From Nocardia sp. BMG111209 (GTDB lineage Bacteria > Actinomycetota > Actinomycetes > Mycobacteriales > Mycobacteriaceae): DNA of 64,000 nt. Positions 48,479 to 56,163 of this stretch are shown here, piece by piece. Position 1 is the first letter of the stretch. Every line of letters starts with the position of its first letter. Made by a program: the position numbers and the translations under genes. The stretch is from assembly GCF_000381925.1 (NCBI RefSeq), contig NZ_KB907308.1:682001-746000 (forward strand). The letters are read 5' to 3'. The notes beneath the pieces were generated by a model. The model searched no databases. It had not been told where the DNA came from and saw nothing but the letters and a program-made list of their open reading frames with translations.

Positions 48479-48918
48479 TCAATTCCGCCCGTCCGATCGA
48501 TATCCTCCTGGTCGAGGACGATCCCGCCGACGAGTTGATGACCCGGGAAGCCTTCCAGGACAACAAGATCGGCAACACGCTGCACGTCTGCACGGACGGC
48601 GCGGAGGCCCTCGAGTTCCTGTATCGGCAGGGCCCCTACGCGGACGCCGCCCGCCCGGATCTGATCCTGCTCGATCTGAATCTGCCGAAATACGACGGCC
48701 GGGACGTGCTGGCCCGGATCAAGGCGGATCCCGACCTGGCCTCCATCCCGGTGGTGGTGCTCACCACGTCGGCGGCCGAGGAGGACATCCTGCGCAGCTA
48801 CGCGCTGCACGCCAACGCGTACGTCACCAAGCCGGTCGATCTGGACCAGTTCGTGGCGGCGATCAAGCAGATCGACGACTTCTTCGTCCAGGTGGTGCGG
48901 CTGCCGCCGCGCCGGTGA
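48475..48918 (+). CDS. Single-domain response regulator (Rcp1-like)
   Basis: A 147-residue stand-alone receiver with acidic pair VEDDPAD, phospho-Asp in [13 protein letters not shown], Thr in VVLTTSA and Lys in [10 protein letters not shown]. It has no output domain, as in the Rcp1 partners of phytochrome-type kinases. Coupled by ATGA to the CHASE3 kinase, it is likely a phosphate sink or a regulator acting by protein contact. Confidence 0.9.
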   Translation: MINSARPIDILLVEDDPADELMTREAFQDNKIGNTLHVCTDGAEALEFLYRQGPYADAARPDLILLDLNLPKYDGRDVLARIKADPDLASIPVVVLTTSAAEEDILRSYALHANAYVTKPVDLDQFVAAIKQIDDFFVQVVRLPPRR

Positions 48919-48945
48919 CCGTCGCCCGGCACGCGGGCCACGGTC
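48917..48945. terminator. Hairpin at the end of the kinase-receiver operon
   Basis: GACCGT and GCCCG pair with CGGGC and ACGGTC across one C-C mismatch (11 paired bases, 5-base loop), starting at the receiver stop codon. The STAS gene converges from the other side. Confidence 0.5.
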
Positions 48946-48969
48946 CTCCGGACGGTCGCATCGCGGGCC

Positions 48970-49335
48970 TCAGGCCCCGGCGGCCAGCGCCTGCTGCAGG
49001 GAGTCGAACAAAGCCAGGACCTTGTCCAGCCCGGTCACCTCGAGCGGGCGGCGCACCTGCGGCGACACCACCACGCGCAACTGCCCGGCGTCCGCGTTCG
49101 CGGTCTTCAGCTTCTCGGAAGCGGCCAGCAGCACGCTCAGTCCCACCGAACCCATGAAGTCGACCCCGGAGAGGTCGACGATCGGTGCGGTGACATCCGC
49201 TCCGACCGCCTCGAGCGCAGCGCTCAACTGCGGTGCGGAGGTGATGTCGATCTCCCCCTCGGCCGCCACCACGACGGTGTCACCCTCGTGGTGCTGCGAC
49301 ACGGTCAGCAGTTGCGAAACTCCGCCGTCGCTCAC
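48970..49335 (-). CDS. STAS-domain anti-anti-sigma factor (RsbV-like)
   Basis: About 121 residues, a single STAS domain: GDTVVVAAEGEIDITSAPQLSAAL and IVDLSGVDFMGSVGLSVLL. The Ser in MGSVGLS lies at the usual phosphorylation site, though the preceding residue is Gly rather than the common Asp. When dephosphorylated it should bind an RsbW-type anti-sigma kinase and free the sigma factor. Two GTGs compete: 49335, eight bases after AGGAGG, is chosen; 49341 is only two bases from it. Confidence 0.87.
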   Translation of the reverse strand: MSDGGVSQLLTVSQHHEGDTVVVAAEGEIDITSAPQLSAALEAVGADVTAPIVDLSGVDFMGSVGLSVLLAASEKLKTANADAGQLRVVVSPQVRRPLEVTGLDKVLALFDSLQQALAAGA

Positions 49336-49538
49336 GGTCACTTCCTCCTCTGTCGTTCCCGGCCGTCTTGCCGTTCGATCCTCACCGATCCGGCATTCGC
49401 CCGGGATCGGCTTACCCGTTCTCGCGCGGTCGAATCACCGACTCGGCCCCCGTTTTCGGCCGCATAACCCGGCACCACAAGGGTATGTCTCCGAAAGTGC
49501 AGAGGTTTCCGAAACTCGGGCAGAGAGGACAGTGCAGG

Positions 49539-49949
49539 ATGCCAACTGCGCACACGCGATCGGTGGAATCCCCGGCTCCCCTTCGGCTCACCTTTCCCGC
49601 GCTGGCATCCGCACTCGCTCCGTTGCGCCGTACGTTGCGACAGTGGCTGACCCAAGCGGGTCTCGATGCCGACCGCATCGCAGATATCGTACTGGCCGTG
49701 ACCGAGGCGTGCACCAATGCCGTGGAACATGCCTACGGCCCGGAACCCGGCACGATCCGGGTCGACGGCGACCTGCTCGACGACGAACTGCGCATCGTGA
49801 TCGTCGACGGCGGCCACTGGAAGACCACCGCCGACGCCGCGGACAACTACCGCGGCCGCGGCCTCGCGATCATGCGCGCGGTGGTCCCCGACACCTCGAT
49901 CTCGACCAGTCCCACCGGCACCACCGTCGAACTCCGCTCGCACCGCTGA
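49539..49949 (+). CDS. RsbW-type anti-sigma serine kinase
   Basis: About 136 residues, a single HATPase_c domain with an intact N-box (VLAVTEACTNAVEHAYG), a G1-like IVIVDGGHWK and G2 RGRGLAIMRAVV. The complete N-box suggests ATP binding and kinase activity toward a STAS partner, probably the divergent 48970-49335 protein. The ATG at 49539 fits the domain boundary; the frame extends to 49368, with another ATG at 49485. It is divergent from the STAS gene across about 200 bp. Confidence 0.85.
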   Translation: MPTAHTRSVESPAPLRLTFPALASALAPLRRTLRQWLTQAGLDADRIADIVLAVTEACTNAVEHAYGPEPGTIRVDGDLLDDELRIVIVDGGHWKTTADAADNYRGRGLAIMRAVVPDTSISTSPTGTTVELRSHR

Positions 49950-50059
49950 AGGCGCCGCGCCGGGGCTGCGCGTGCTGCCTGCCGGGCCACTCATGGCACG
50001 CGACGCCGACCCACGGCGATCATCGGATTTCGGACCCGCCGCGCACCGGCGCGGAAGGT

Positions 50060-50695
50060 TCAGAAGTCGTCCACATCGCGTTGCCGTCCGAAGCGCACGG
50101 TGACCGGATATCCGCCCAGCGCCGGGTCGTACGGCTCGCAGCCGGCCTCCAGCCAGTCGGTCAGTGCGGCGACGATGTGCCGGCCGAAGCTGTCGTCCTC
50201 CAGGGCCGCCTCCGTACGCGACACCAGCGACACCCGCACCTCGACCCCGCGCGCGTCGTAGCGCAGCTCGAATTCGAGTTCGCGGCCCGCATCGGCGGAC
50301 AGCATCAGCGCCGTCGCGACCTCGTCCAGCGCGACCCGGACATCGGTCACCACGTCGAGCGTGAAATCCGCGGTGAGCAGGACGGTCTCGGCGACGGCCC
50401 GCAGCATCGCCAGCTGCGACACCACCGCCGGCACCCGTACCCGGAATTCGCCGAGATACGTCGGCCCACTGCCATCGGGACGACTCGGCCCGCCGCCGTC
50501 GATATGCGTCGGCCCGCTCCCGGAACCCCCGGCGGGCATCTCCGCCGTACTGTCGTGTTCCGCCCCGTCACCCACCGGACCGACGCTGCGCAGCCGGCCT
50601 CGGCCGGCGCCGCCACGTCGCGGTGACCTCCGCGTGTTGTCCACCACCCGATCACAACCTGTTCTGTCCGTCCCGTTTCCCCGAGACGTACCCAT
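50060..50695 (-). CDS. UsfX/RsbW-like anti-sigma factor
   Basis: A 211-residue protein. The first 80 residues are Gly/Pro/Ser-rich. The C-terminal 130 (FRVRVPAVVSQLAMLRAVAETVLLTADFTLDVVTDVRVALDEVATALMLSA...DDSFGRHIVAALTDWLEAG) resemble M. tuberculosis UsfX, the anti-SigF factor. The N-box is degenerate (DEVATAL rather than EACTNAV), as in UsfX. It probably holds SigF inactive. The start is uncertain because the N-terminal stretch is poorly conserved in character; a shorter protein of about 140-150 residues is likely. Confidence 0.72.
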   Translation of the reverse strand: MGTSRGNGTDRTGCDRVVDNTRRSPRRGGAGRGRLRSVGPVGDGAEHDSTAEMPAGGSGSGPTHIDGGGPSRPDGSGPTYLGEFRVRVPAVVSQLAMLRAVAETVLLTADFTLDVVTDVRVALDEVATALMLSADAGRELEFELRYDARGVEVRVSLVSRTEAALEDDSFGRHIVAALTDWLEAGCEPYDPALGGYPVTVRFGRQRDVDDF

Positions 50696-50851
50696 CGGGT
50701 ATCCAGGAAAACGGCCACGGGCTGCGAAATCCGCTCGACGACATGATCGAGTCCGATCGTACGGTTACCATCCGGCACCGGTATGACCGGGCCGCCCCGC
50801 CGCCGGGGCACCGGCCCGTCTCCGGCGGCGAGCCGCCGCCGGCCGTCCCGG

Positions 50852-51805
50852 TCAGCTGATCGCGGCCGTATCGGGCACGATCGCCCGGGTCGGGCCGCTG
50901 CCGACCGCGGTGGCGTGCGCGTCGATATCGGGCACCTCCGCGCCCCGCATGGCCTGTTCGCACCGGCGCGCCAGCTCGTGCCGATCGGCGCCGGGCTGCT
51001 CCACCGGCAGCAGTGTGACCTCCGCCACAACCCCCTTGGACAGCAGCACGCGCCGGGCCGAATCCAGGAAGGTGTCGTCGCCGACGAACCCGGGAACGGT
51101 GGTGAGCTCACCGGTGGCGTCCACATAGCGCATCCGGACCGGCTGCACCGGCGTACCGGTGTCGACCGCGGACTGGAACAGCGCCGGACGCAGCGAACCG
51201 TGCGCGCGACCGCACCAGGTGGTGCCCTCCGGGAACATGCAGACCCGCTCGCCGGCGGCCAGCCGCTCCGACATCACCGCGATCACCTCGGGCAGCTGCC
51301 GCAGCCGCTCCCGATGGATCGGGATGACCCGCATGATCCGGGCCAGGCCGCCGAGCATCGGCCATTCGATCAGATCGCCGCGGGCGACGAATCCCATCGG
51401 ATCCACCGCCGCCAGCGCCACCACATCGGTCCAGCCGACATGGGCGGACACCACGAGCAGTCCCTGCCGATCCCGGGACCGCCGGCCCCGGCGACCGGCG
51501 GGCGTCGCGGACGCGCCGCGCAGATCGACGACCCGCAGCCGAATTCCACAGGCGCGCAACAGAAGTCGCGCACTGCGGCGGTGCAGGCGCGCCCGCAGCG
51601 GCCGCGGGGTCACCAGATTCACCGCCGGGAACCCGGCCAGCAGCCCGGCGACGGCGGCGATCCGCGCCACCATCCGGAGCCGACCGGCCTGCGGGCGGAC
51701 ATCCACGCAGCTGGGGACGCACGGGCTGACCGGCATCCAGGCGTGCACCGGCGCGGCCGGCGGGCAGGTGAGCCCGGGGGTGCCGGGAGACATCAAGGCG
51801 GGCAT
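50852..51805 (-). CDS. olsA: 1-acyl-glycerol-3-phosphate-type acyltransferase (OlsA-like)
   Basis: A 317-residue PlsC-family acyltransferase with motif I HVGWTD (HxxxxD), motif III FPEGTTW and a hydrophobic segment near residue 45. Beside the OlsB-like gene it most likely esterifies lyso-ornithine lipid to ornithine lipid, although phosphatidic-acid synthesis is possible. The ATG at 51805 is chosen; the frame is open through the preceding gene. It follows olsB by 29 bp. Confidence 0.8.
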   Translation of the reverse strand: MPALMSPGTPGLTCPPAAPVHAWMPVSPCVPSCVDVRPQAGRLRMVARIAAVAGLLAGFPAVNLVTPRPLRARLHRRSARLLLRACGIRLRVVDLRGASATPAGRRGRRSRDRQGLLVVSAHVGWTDVVALAAVDPMGFVARGDLIEWPMLGGLARIMRVIPIHRERLRQLPEVIAVMSERLAAGERVCMFPEGTTWCGRAHGSLRPALFQSAVDTGTPVQPVRMRYVDATGELTTVPGFVGDDTFLDSARRVLLSKGVVAEVTLLPVEQPGADRHELARRCEQAMRGAEVPDIDAHATAVGSGPTRAIVPDTAAIS

Positions 51806-51834
51806 GGCGTTTCCGTCCGTCCTCAGTACCGGGT

Positions 51835-52686
51835 CTAGCGGCCGTCGAAGTTGTTCGCGGCCGACTGCAACCGCTCCAGGTAGCGGCGGTTGATGGTGTC
51901 CAGGCCCAGCAGCACCACGAAATCGGCGACGCCGAAATCGGGATCGTGCGCGGGTTCGCCGCAGATCCAGGCGCCGAGCCGGAGATATCCGCGCAGCAGC
52001 GGCGGCAGCTTCGGCCGGGCCGGCGGCGTCAGTTCGTCGAGGGTGCGGCCGTCGACGACCACCGGATTGTGGGGGCGGGCCCACCGCGCCGGATCGGCGG
52101 CGTGCTTGGCCAGGACCAGATCCCGCACGCCGCGCACGTTCGCGCCGATCGGATCGGCCGGGCTCTCCTGCATGGGCACCGATGCGCAACCCATCACCCA
52201 GTCGTAGCCGGTGAGCTGGATGTAGTGCAGGATGCCCGCCCACATCAGCGTCACCACGGATCCGTTGCGATGGTCGGGCACCACGCAGGCGCGGCCCATC
52301 TCGACGATCCGCTGTCCCGTGGGATCCATCGCGGTGAGGTCGAATTCGGTTGCCGTGTAATAACCTCCGGCCGCGGCGACCTTGTCCGGCGGCAACATCC
52401 GGTAGCAGCCGACGAACTCCTCGGTGGCGTTGTCGCGCACCAGCAGATGGTCGCAGTGCTCGTCGAACCGATCGGCGTCGAGCCCGTCGGCGCTCTCGGG
52501 GATGTCGAATCCGGGCTCGCCCTTGAACACTCGATACCGCAGCCCCTGCGCGGCCCGCCGATGCTCGAGATCGGACGATACGACCAGGGAGTACTGTGAG
52601 CGTTCCGTACCCGGTTCCGCCGGTCGCGGCGCTGCGGGCGATGACGGCGAGAGCAGGCTGGGATATGACACTGCCGGTGTTGTCAT
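51835..52686 (-). CDS. olsB: GNAT-type ornithine N-acyltransferase (OlsB-like)
   Basis: A 283-residue protein of the L-ornithine N-alpha-acyltransferase family: HRRAAQGLRYRVFKGEPG, DEHCDHLLVRDNATEEFVGCYRMLPPD, and EMGRACVVPDHRNGSVVTLMWAGILHYI. It would attach a 3-hydroxyacyl chain to ornithine as the first step to ornithine lipid, a phosphorus-free membrane lipid. The ATG at 52686 has only a close AGGA; an in-frame ATG at 52791 gives an unlikely extension. It is followed by olsA. Confidence 0.82.
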   Translation of the reverse strand: MTTPAVSYPSLLSPSSPAAPRPAEPGTERSQYSLVVSSDLEHRRAAQGLRYRVFKGEPGFDIPESADGLDADRFDEHCDHLLVRDNATEEFVGCYRMLPPDKVAAAGGYYTATEFDLTAMDPTGQRIVEMGRACVVPDHRNGSVVTLMWAGILHYIQLTGYDWVMGCASVPMQESPADPIGANVRGVRDLVLAKHAADPARWARPHNPVVVDGRTLDELTPPARPKLPPLLRGYLRLGAWICGEPAHDPDFGVADFVVLLGLDTINRRYLERLQSAANNFDGR

Positions 52687-52865
52687 GTCCTGATGAAGCC
52701 AGCCCGAATCGGCCCCGGGGCAACCTGTGAGTGTCGTCCCGATGCCAGTCCGGTGAACGAGACAGCGGTCACACGCGACGTTCACCCGCATGATGCGCGG
52801 CGTTCGCCCATCGGCCGGAACGGACGCGATCCTGGCCCGTCCCGCGTGCGGACGGGCCCGGTCGA

Positions 52866-53627
52866 TCAGGCGTTCTCGCGAGCGAAGCTGCGGGCGCCGA
52901 GCACGATCAGCAGCACCGCGACCGCCACCGTGAGACCGGTGCCGAGATACACCTCACCCGTCGCGAACTCACCGCGGAACAACGCCCGCGCGGCCTCCAC
53001 GGTGTGCTCGAACGGGTTGATGTCCGCGACGATCCGCAACCAGCGCGGCGCCAGGCTCATCGGCAGCAGGATGCCCGACAACAACATGATCGGGACCGTG
53101 AGGCTGTTCAGCACCGAGGCGAGGGTGTCCTCGGACCGGGCCCACAGCGCCAGCGCGTAGGAGCCCGAGGCCAGCCCGGCCGCCATGACCGCGATCAGCA
53201 GCACCGAGGCCACCAGCCCGACCGGATCGGGCCGCAACGAGAAGGCCACCATCGCCACCAGGACCAGCACCAGCGCCTGCACGATCAGCACCACCATGTC
53301 CTTGAGCACCCGGCCGACCAGCAGCGCCGCCCGGCTCGCGGGCGTGACCCGCTGCCGCTCGATCACCCCGGCGCGCAACTCCTGCACCATCACGAATCCG
53401 GCGAACATGGAACCGAACAGCCCGACCTGGATCACCAGCGCCGGGGTGAGCACCTTCCACGGATCCGCACCCGGGCCCAGTTGCGGCGCGATCGTCTTCA
53501 CCAGCGGCCCGAACAGGACCAGATACAGCACCGGCTGGGAGAGCCCGATGATCACCCACACCGGATTGCGCAGCTGGGTGCGCAACTGCGACCAGAAGAT
53601 CAGGCCGGTCTCGCGCAGGAAATTCAC
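52866..53627 (-). CDS. ABC-2 type exporter permease (DrrB-like)
   Basis: A 253-residue ABC-2 permease with six hydrophobic segments and the family stretch GSMFAGFVMVQELRAGVIERQRVTPASRAALLVGRVLKDM. It works with the ATPase encoded immediately upstream (4-bp overlap). Such pairs export drugs or lipids. Substrate unknown. Confidence 0.88.
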   Translation of the reverse strand: MNFLRETGLIFWSQLRTQLRNPVWVIIGLSQPVLYLVLFGPLVKTIAPQLGPGADPWKVLTPALVIQVGLFGSMFAGFVMVQELRAGVIERQRVTPASRAALLVGRVLKDMVVLIVQALVLVLVAMVAFSLRPDPVGLVASVLLIAVMAAGLASGSYALALWARSEDTLASVLNSLTVPIMLLSGILLPMSLAPRWLRIVADINPFEHTVEAARALFRGEFATGEVYLGTGLTVAVAVLLIVLGARSFARENA

Positions 53628-54610
53628 GATGCCTCCCGCAGGGATCGCCCGGTGACGGTCAGGAACACGTCGTCGAGACTGGGTCGTTTGACGGTGAGCG
53701 AGCTCGGGCTGATGCCCGCCTCGTCCAGGGCGCGCAGCAGCGGCACCACGGCCGCGTCGCCGCGGTCGACGGTGAGGTGGACCAGGCCGTCGGCGTGCAG
53801 CCGGGAGCGCAGTTCCAGGACCGTCCCGGCGACGCGCAGCACCTCCTCGGCCCGGTCGTCGGCGACGACGAGGCTGATCACGTCACCGGCGATGCGCTGT
53901 TTGAGCTCGTCGGGCGTGCCGGCGACCACGATCTCGCCGTGGTCCATCACCAGGATGCGGTCGCAGAGCGCGTCCGCCTCCTCGAGGTAGTGGGTGGTGA
54001 GCACGATCGTGGTGCCCTCGTCGCGCAGCCGGCGGATGTGGTCCCACAGATTGGCCCGGCTCTGCGGATCGAGTCCGGTACTGGGCTCGTCGAGATAGAT
54101 CAGGCCGGGGCGGTGCACCAGGCCGAGGGCGATGTCGACCCGGCGCCGCTGGCCGCCGGACAGTTCCCGGCAGCGCCGCCGGCTCAGCCCGGCCAGGTCC
54201 AGCCCGGCCAGCAGCTCCGCCGCGTGGCGGGCCGCCGCGGCCTTGCCGAGGCCGAAAAGCCTTGCCTGGAGCATCAATTCGTCGATGACGAGTTGTTCGT
54301 CACCGGTCGCCCCGCCCTGGGCGACATATCCGATGCGGGAGCGCACCGACCGCGCGTCGGTGCGCAGATCCGCGCCGGCGACGGTGGCCTCGCCCGCGGT
54401 GGGCGCGAGCAGGGTGGCGATCATCCGCAGGGTGGTGGTCTTGCCGGCCCCGTTCGGGCCGAGCAGGCCGAGGATCTCGCCCTCGTACACCTCGAAGTCG
54501 ATACCGGTGACCGCGTCCACGGGTCCGGTCTTGGTGGTGAAGGTTCGTGCCAGCCCGCGTGCCCGGATCACCGGGGCGCGGGTGCGGCCACGAACAGCCG
54601 TCGATTCCAT
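53624..54610 (-). CDS. ABC exporter ATPase (DrrA-like)
   Basis: A 328-residue ATPase of the daunorubicin-resistance type, with Walker A GPNGAGKTT, signature LSGGQRRRVDIALGL, Walker B LIYLDEPSTGLDP and an additional C-terminal domain of about 100 residues ending FLTVTGRSLREAS. The ATG at 54610 lies six bases after a good -10 and has no ribosome site, so the transcript is probably leaderless. Control by the PadR regulator encoded upstream is likely. Confidence 0.88.
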   Translation of the reverse strand: MESTAVRGRTRAPVIRARGLARTFTTKTGPVDAVTGIDFEVYEGEILGLLGPNGAGKTTTLRMIATLLAPTAGEATVAGADLRTDARSVRSRIGYVAQGGATGDEQLVIDELMLQARLFGLGKAAAARHAAELLAGLDLAGLSRRRCRELSGGQRRRVDIALGLVHRPGLIYLDEPSTGLDPQSRANLWDHIRRLRDEGTTIVLTTHYLEEADALCDRILVMDHGEIVVAGTPDELKQRIAGDVISLVVADDRAEEVLRVAGTVLELRSRLHADGLVHLTVDRGDAAVVPLLRALDEAGISPSSLTVKRPSLDDVFLTVTGRSLREAS

Positions 54611-54616
54611 GTCCCC

Positions 54617-54645
54617 ACGGTAGGAACCGGGGGACCGATAGTCAA
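54617..54645 (-). promoter_or_regulatory. Promoter of the exporter operon, probably leaderless
   Basis: Minus strand: -35 TTGACT (54645-54640), a 17-bp spacer and -10 TACCGT (54622-54617). A start six bases further falls exactly on the A of the exporter ATPase ATG at 54610. The -35 overlaps the left arm of the operator-like repeat. Confidence 0.65.
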
Positions 54646-54665
54646 GCTTTACTATTCAGGCTTGA
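54642..54665. promoter_or_regulatory. Operator-like inverted repeat for PadR
   Basis: TCAAGC and GCTTGA are separated by 12 AT-rich bases, overlapping the exporter promoter and ending 4 bp from the padR stop codon. The location suggests direct repression of the exporter by the PadR protein. Confidence 0.6.
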
Positions 54666-54668
54666 TCA

Positions 54669-55292
54669 CTACTCCGCGGCGGGGCCCTCCCGCTCGGACG
54701 CCGGACGGATCGCCCCCGGCCAGACGTCGAGTTCGCCGCTCTCGATGCGCTCGAGCGTCCGCCGGGACCAGTTCAGATCGGCGCGCAGGTGATCGGCGGA
54801 CAGCCGGATGGCGTCGGCGACATGATGCGGCGCCATCTCGACCGGATCGCCGCTGCCGGCCAGGATGCGCTGCTCCTCCCGTTCCAGGAAGGCGAGTTCA
54901 CCCTCGAATTTCATGATCCGGCTGCGCAGTGCGGCGATCACCTCGTCGCGTTCGGCATGCGGGAACAGCGAGACCGCCGCGTAGTACGGATGCTTCGGCT
55001 GATCCGCCGACCACAGCGCCTCGCGCAGCATCCCGTCGAACTCCTTCGCCCCCTCGGCGGTGAGCCGGAAGGTGGTGCGCTCCGGGCGATTACGGGCCTG
55101 GCCGACCCCGTCGACGGCGATCAGCCCGTCGCGTTGCAGGGTGTTGAGCGCTCCGTAGACCGAGCCGGGTTTGATGTTGGCCCATTCGTCGGCGTGCCAG
55201 GACAGCAGCTCACGCCGGACGTCGTATCCGTGTACCGGCTGCAGCAGCCGGACCACGGACAACACCAGCATGCGGGTCGTCGGAACAGCCAT
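54669..55292 (-). CDS. PadR-family transcriptional regulator
   Basis: A 207-residue protein with the N-terminal PadR winged helix (LVLSVVRLLQPVHGYDVRRELLSWHADEWANIKPGSVYGALNTLQRDGLIAV) and a C-terminal helical dimerisation domain (Vir_act_alpha_C type). PadR proteins commonly repress an adjacent drug-export gene until the drug binds. It lies immediately upstream of the DrrAB-like exporter with the operator-like repeat between them. Confidence 0.9.
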   Translation of the reverse strand: MAVPTTRMLVLSVVRLLQPVHGYDVRRELLSWHADEWANIKPGSVYGALNTLQRDGLIAVDGVGQARNRPERTTFRLTAEGAKEFDGMLREALWSADQPKHPYYAAVSLFPHAERDEVIAALRSRIMKFEGELAFLEREEQRILAGSGDPVEMAPHHVADAIRLSADHLRADLNWSRRTLERIESGELDVWPGAIRPASEREGPAAE

Positions 55293-55338
55293 CTCCGCAG
55301 GTTAACCCACGGCCGGCCGACCCGGGTGCGGGCACCGG

Positions 55339-56163
55339 TCAGCCCGCCGAGGGCAGGCTCTCGCCCTGGACCAGTTCGATGTCGAGGTCGATCTTCACCG
55401 TGGTGCCCACGACCGCGACGCCGACGCGCACCATGGCGTTGTAGTCCATGGCGAAATCCTCACGGTGCAGCAGGGTTTCGGCGTGGAAGGCGGCGCGGGT
55501 GCCGCCGTACAGGTCCGGGCCGCAACCGCCGTAGGTGAGGTCGAGTTCGACCGGCCGCCGCCGGCCGTGCAGATCGAGTTCGCCCGCCATCACCCAGGTT
55601 TCGCTGCCGGTGCGGCGTAAACCGTTGCCGCTGAACGAGATCAGCGGGTGGTGTTCCACGTCGAGGAAGTCCGCGGACCGCATGTGGTCGTCGCGCATGC
55701 GCACCCCGGTGTCGATGCTCGCGGCCTTGATCTCGGCGTATCCCGTGGAGTGCTCGAAGGTTTCGGCGATGTCGAGCCGGCCGCCGACCTCCGCGAACCG
55801 CCCCCGGATACTCGCGATGCCCATGTGCCGCGCGGTCGCGACCACGGTGGAGTGTTCCGGATCGATCGTCCACGGGCCCGGCGGCGGCAGCGCGATCGCG
55901 GTCGCCTCCGGGACCAGCCGCAGTTCGCCGAGTACCCCGCCGCCGTCGGCGCCGATGCGGGCGATACGGGCCTCGGGCTGATATCCGGGCGCGGTGACCA
56001 CCGCGGTGTGCATCCCCGGCGGCAGCGGCCCGGTGGCCGCCACGCCGGAGGCGTCGGCGACGGCGCGGACCAGCTGGCGGCCCTCGAGATCGGTGACGGT
56101 CAGTACCGCGTCCGGGATCGGCCAGCCGTTGGGGGTGCGAATCTGCACATCGAGACCGGTCAC
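55339..56163 (-). CDS. YceI-like protein with N-terminal beta-sandwich repeat
   Basis: A 274-residue protein. Residues 1-80 form a carboxypeptidase-regulatory-like beta-sandwich (TPNGWPIPDAVLTVTDLEGRQLVRAVADASGVAATGPLPPGMHTAVVTAPGYQPEA). Residues 95-270 are a YceI lipocalin-like domain (WTIDPEHSTVVATARHMGIASIRGRFAEVGGRLDIAE...DFLDVEHHPLISFSGNG), a fold that binds polyprenoid or amphiphilic ligands. No signal peptide is visible. The GTG start overlaps the MFS stop (GTGA). The shared repeat type with the MFS tail suggests physical cooperation. Confidence 0.84.
   Translation of the reverse strand: MTGLDVQIRTPNGWPIPDAVLTVTDLEGRQLVRAVADASGVAATGPLPPGMHTAVVTAPGYQPEARIARIGADGGGVLGELRLVPEATAIALPPPGPWTIDPEHSTVVATARHMGIASIRGRFAEVGGRLDIAETFEHSTGYAEIKAASIDTGVRMRDDHMRSADFLDVEHHPLISFSGNGLRRTGSETWVMAGELDLHGRRRPVELDLTYGGCGPDLYGGTRAAFHAETLLHREDFAMDYNAMVRVGVAVVGTTVKIDLDIELVQGESLPSAG

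Noticed and set aside
49452..49486. GTTT and GGGTAT considered as a SigF promoter before the RsbW-type gene
   Set aside because: The gap between them is about 25 bp, too long for the usual 15-16 bp spacing of SigF promoters, and no better -35 is present.
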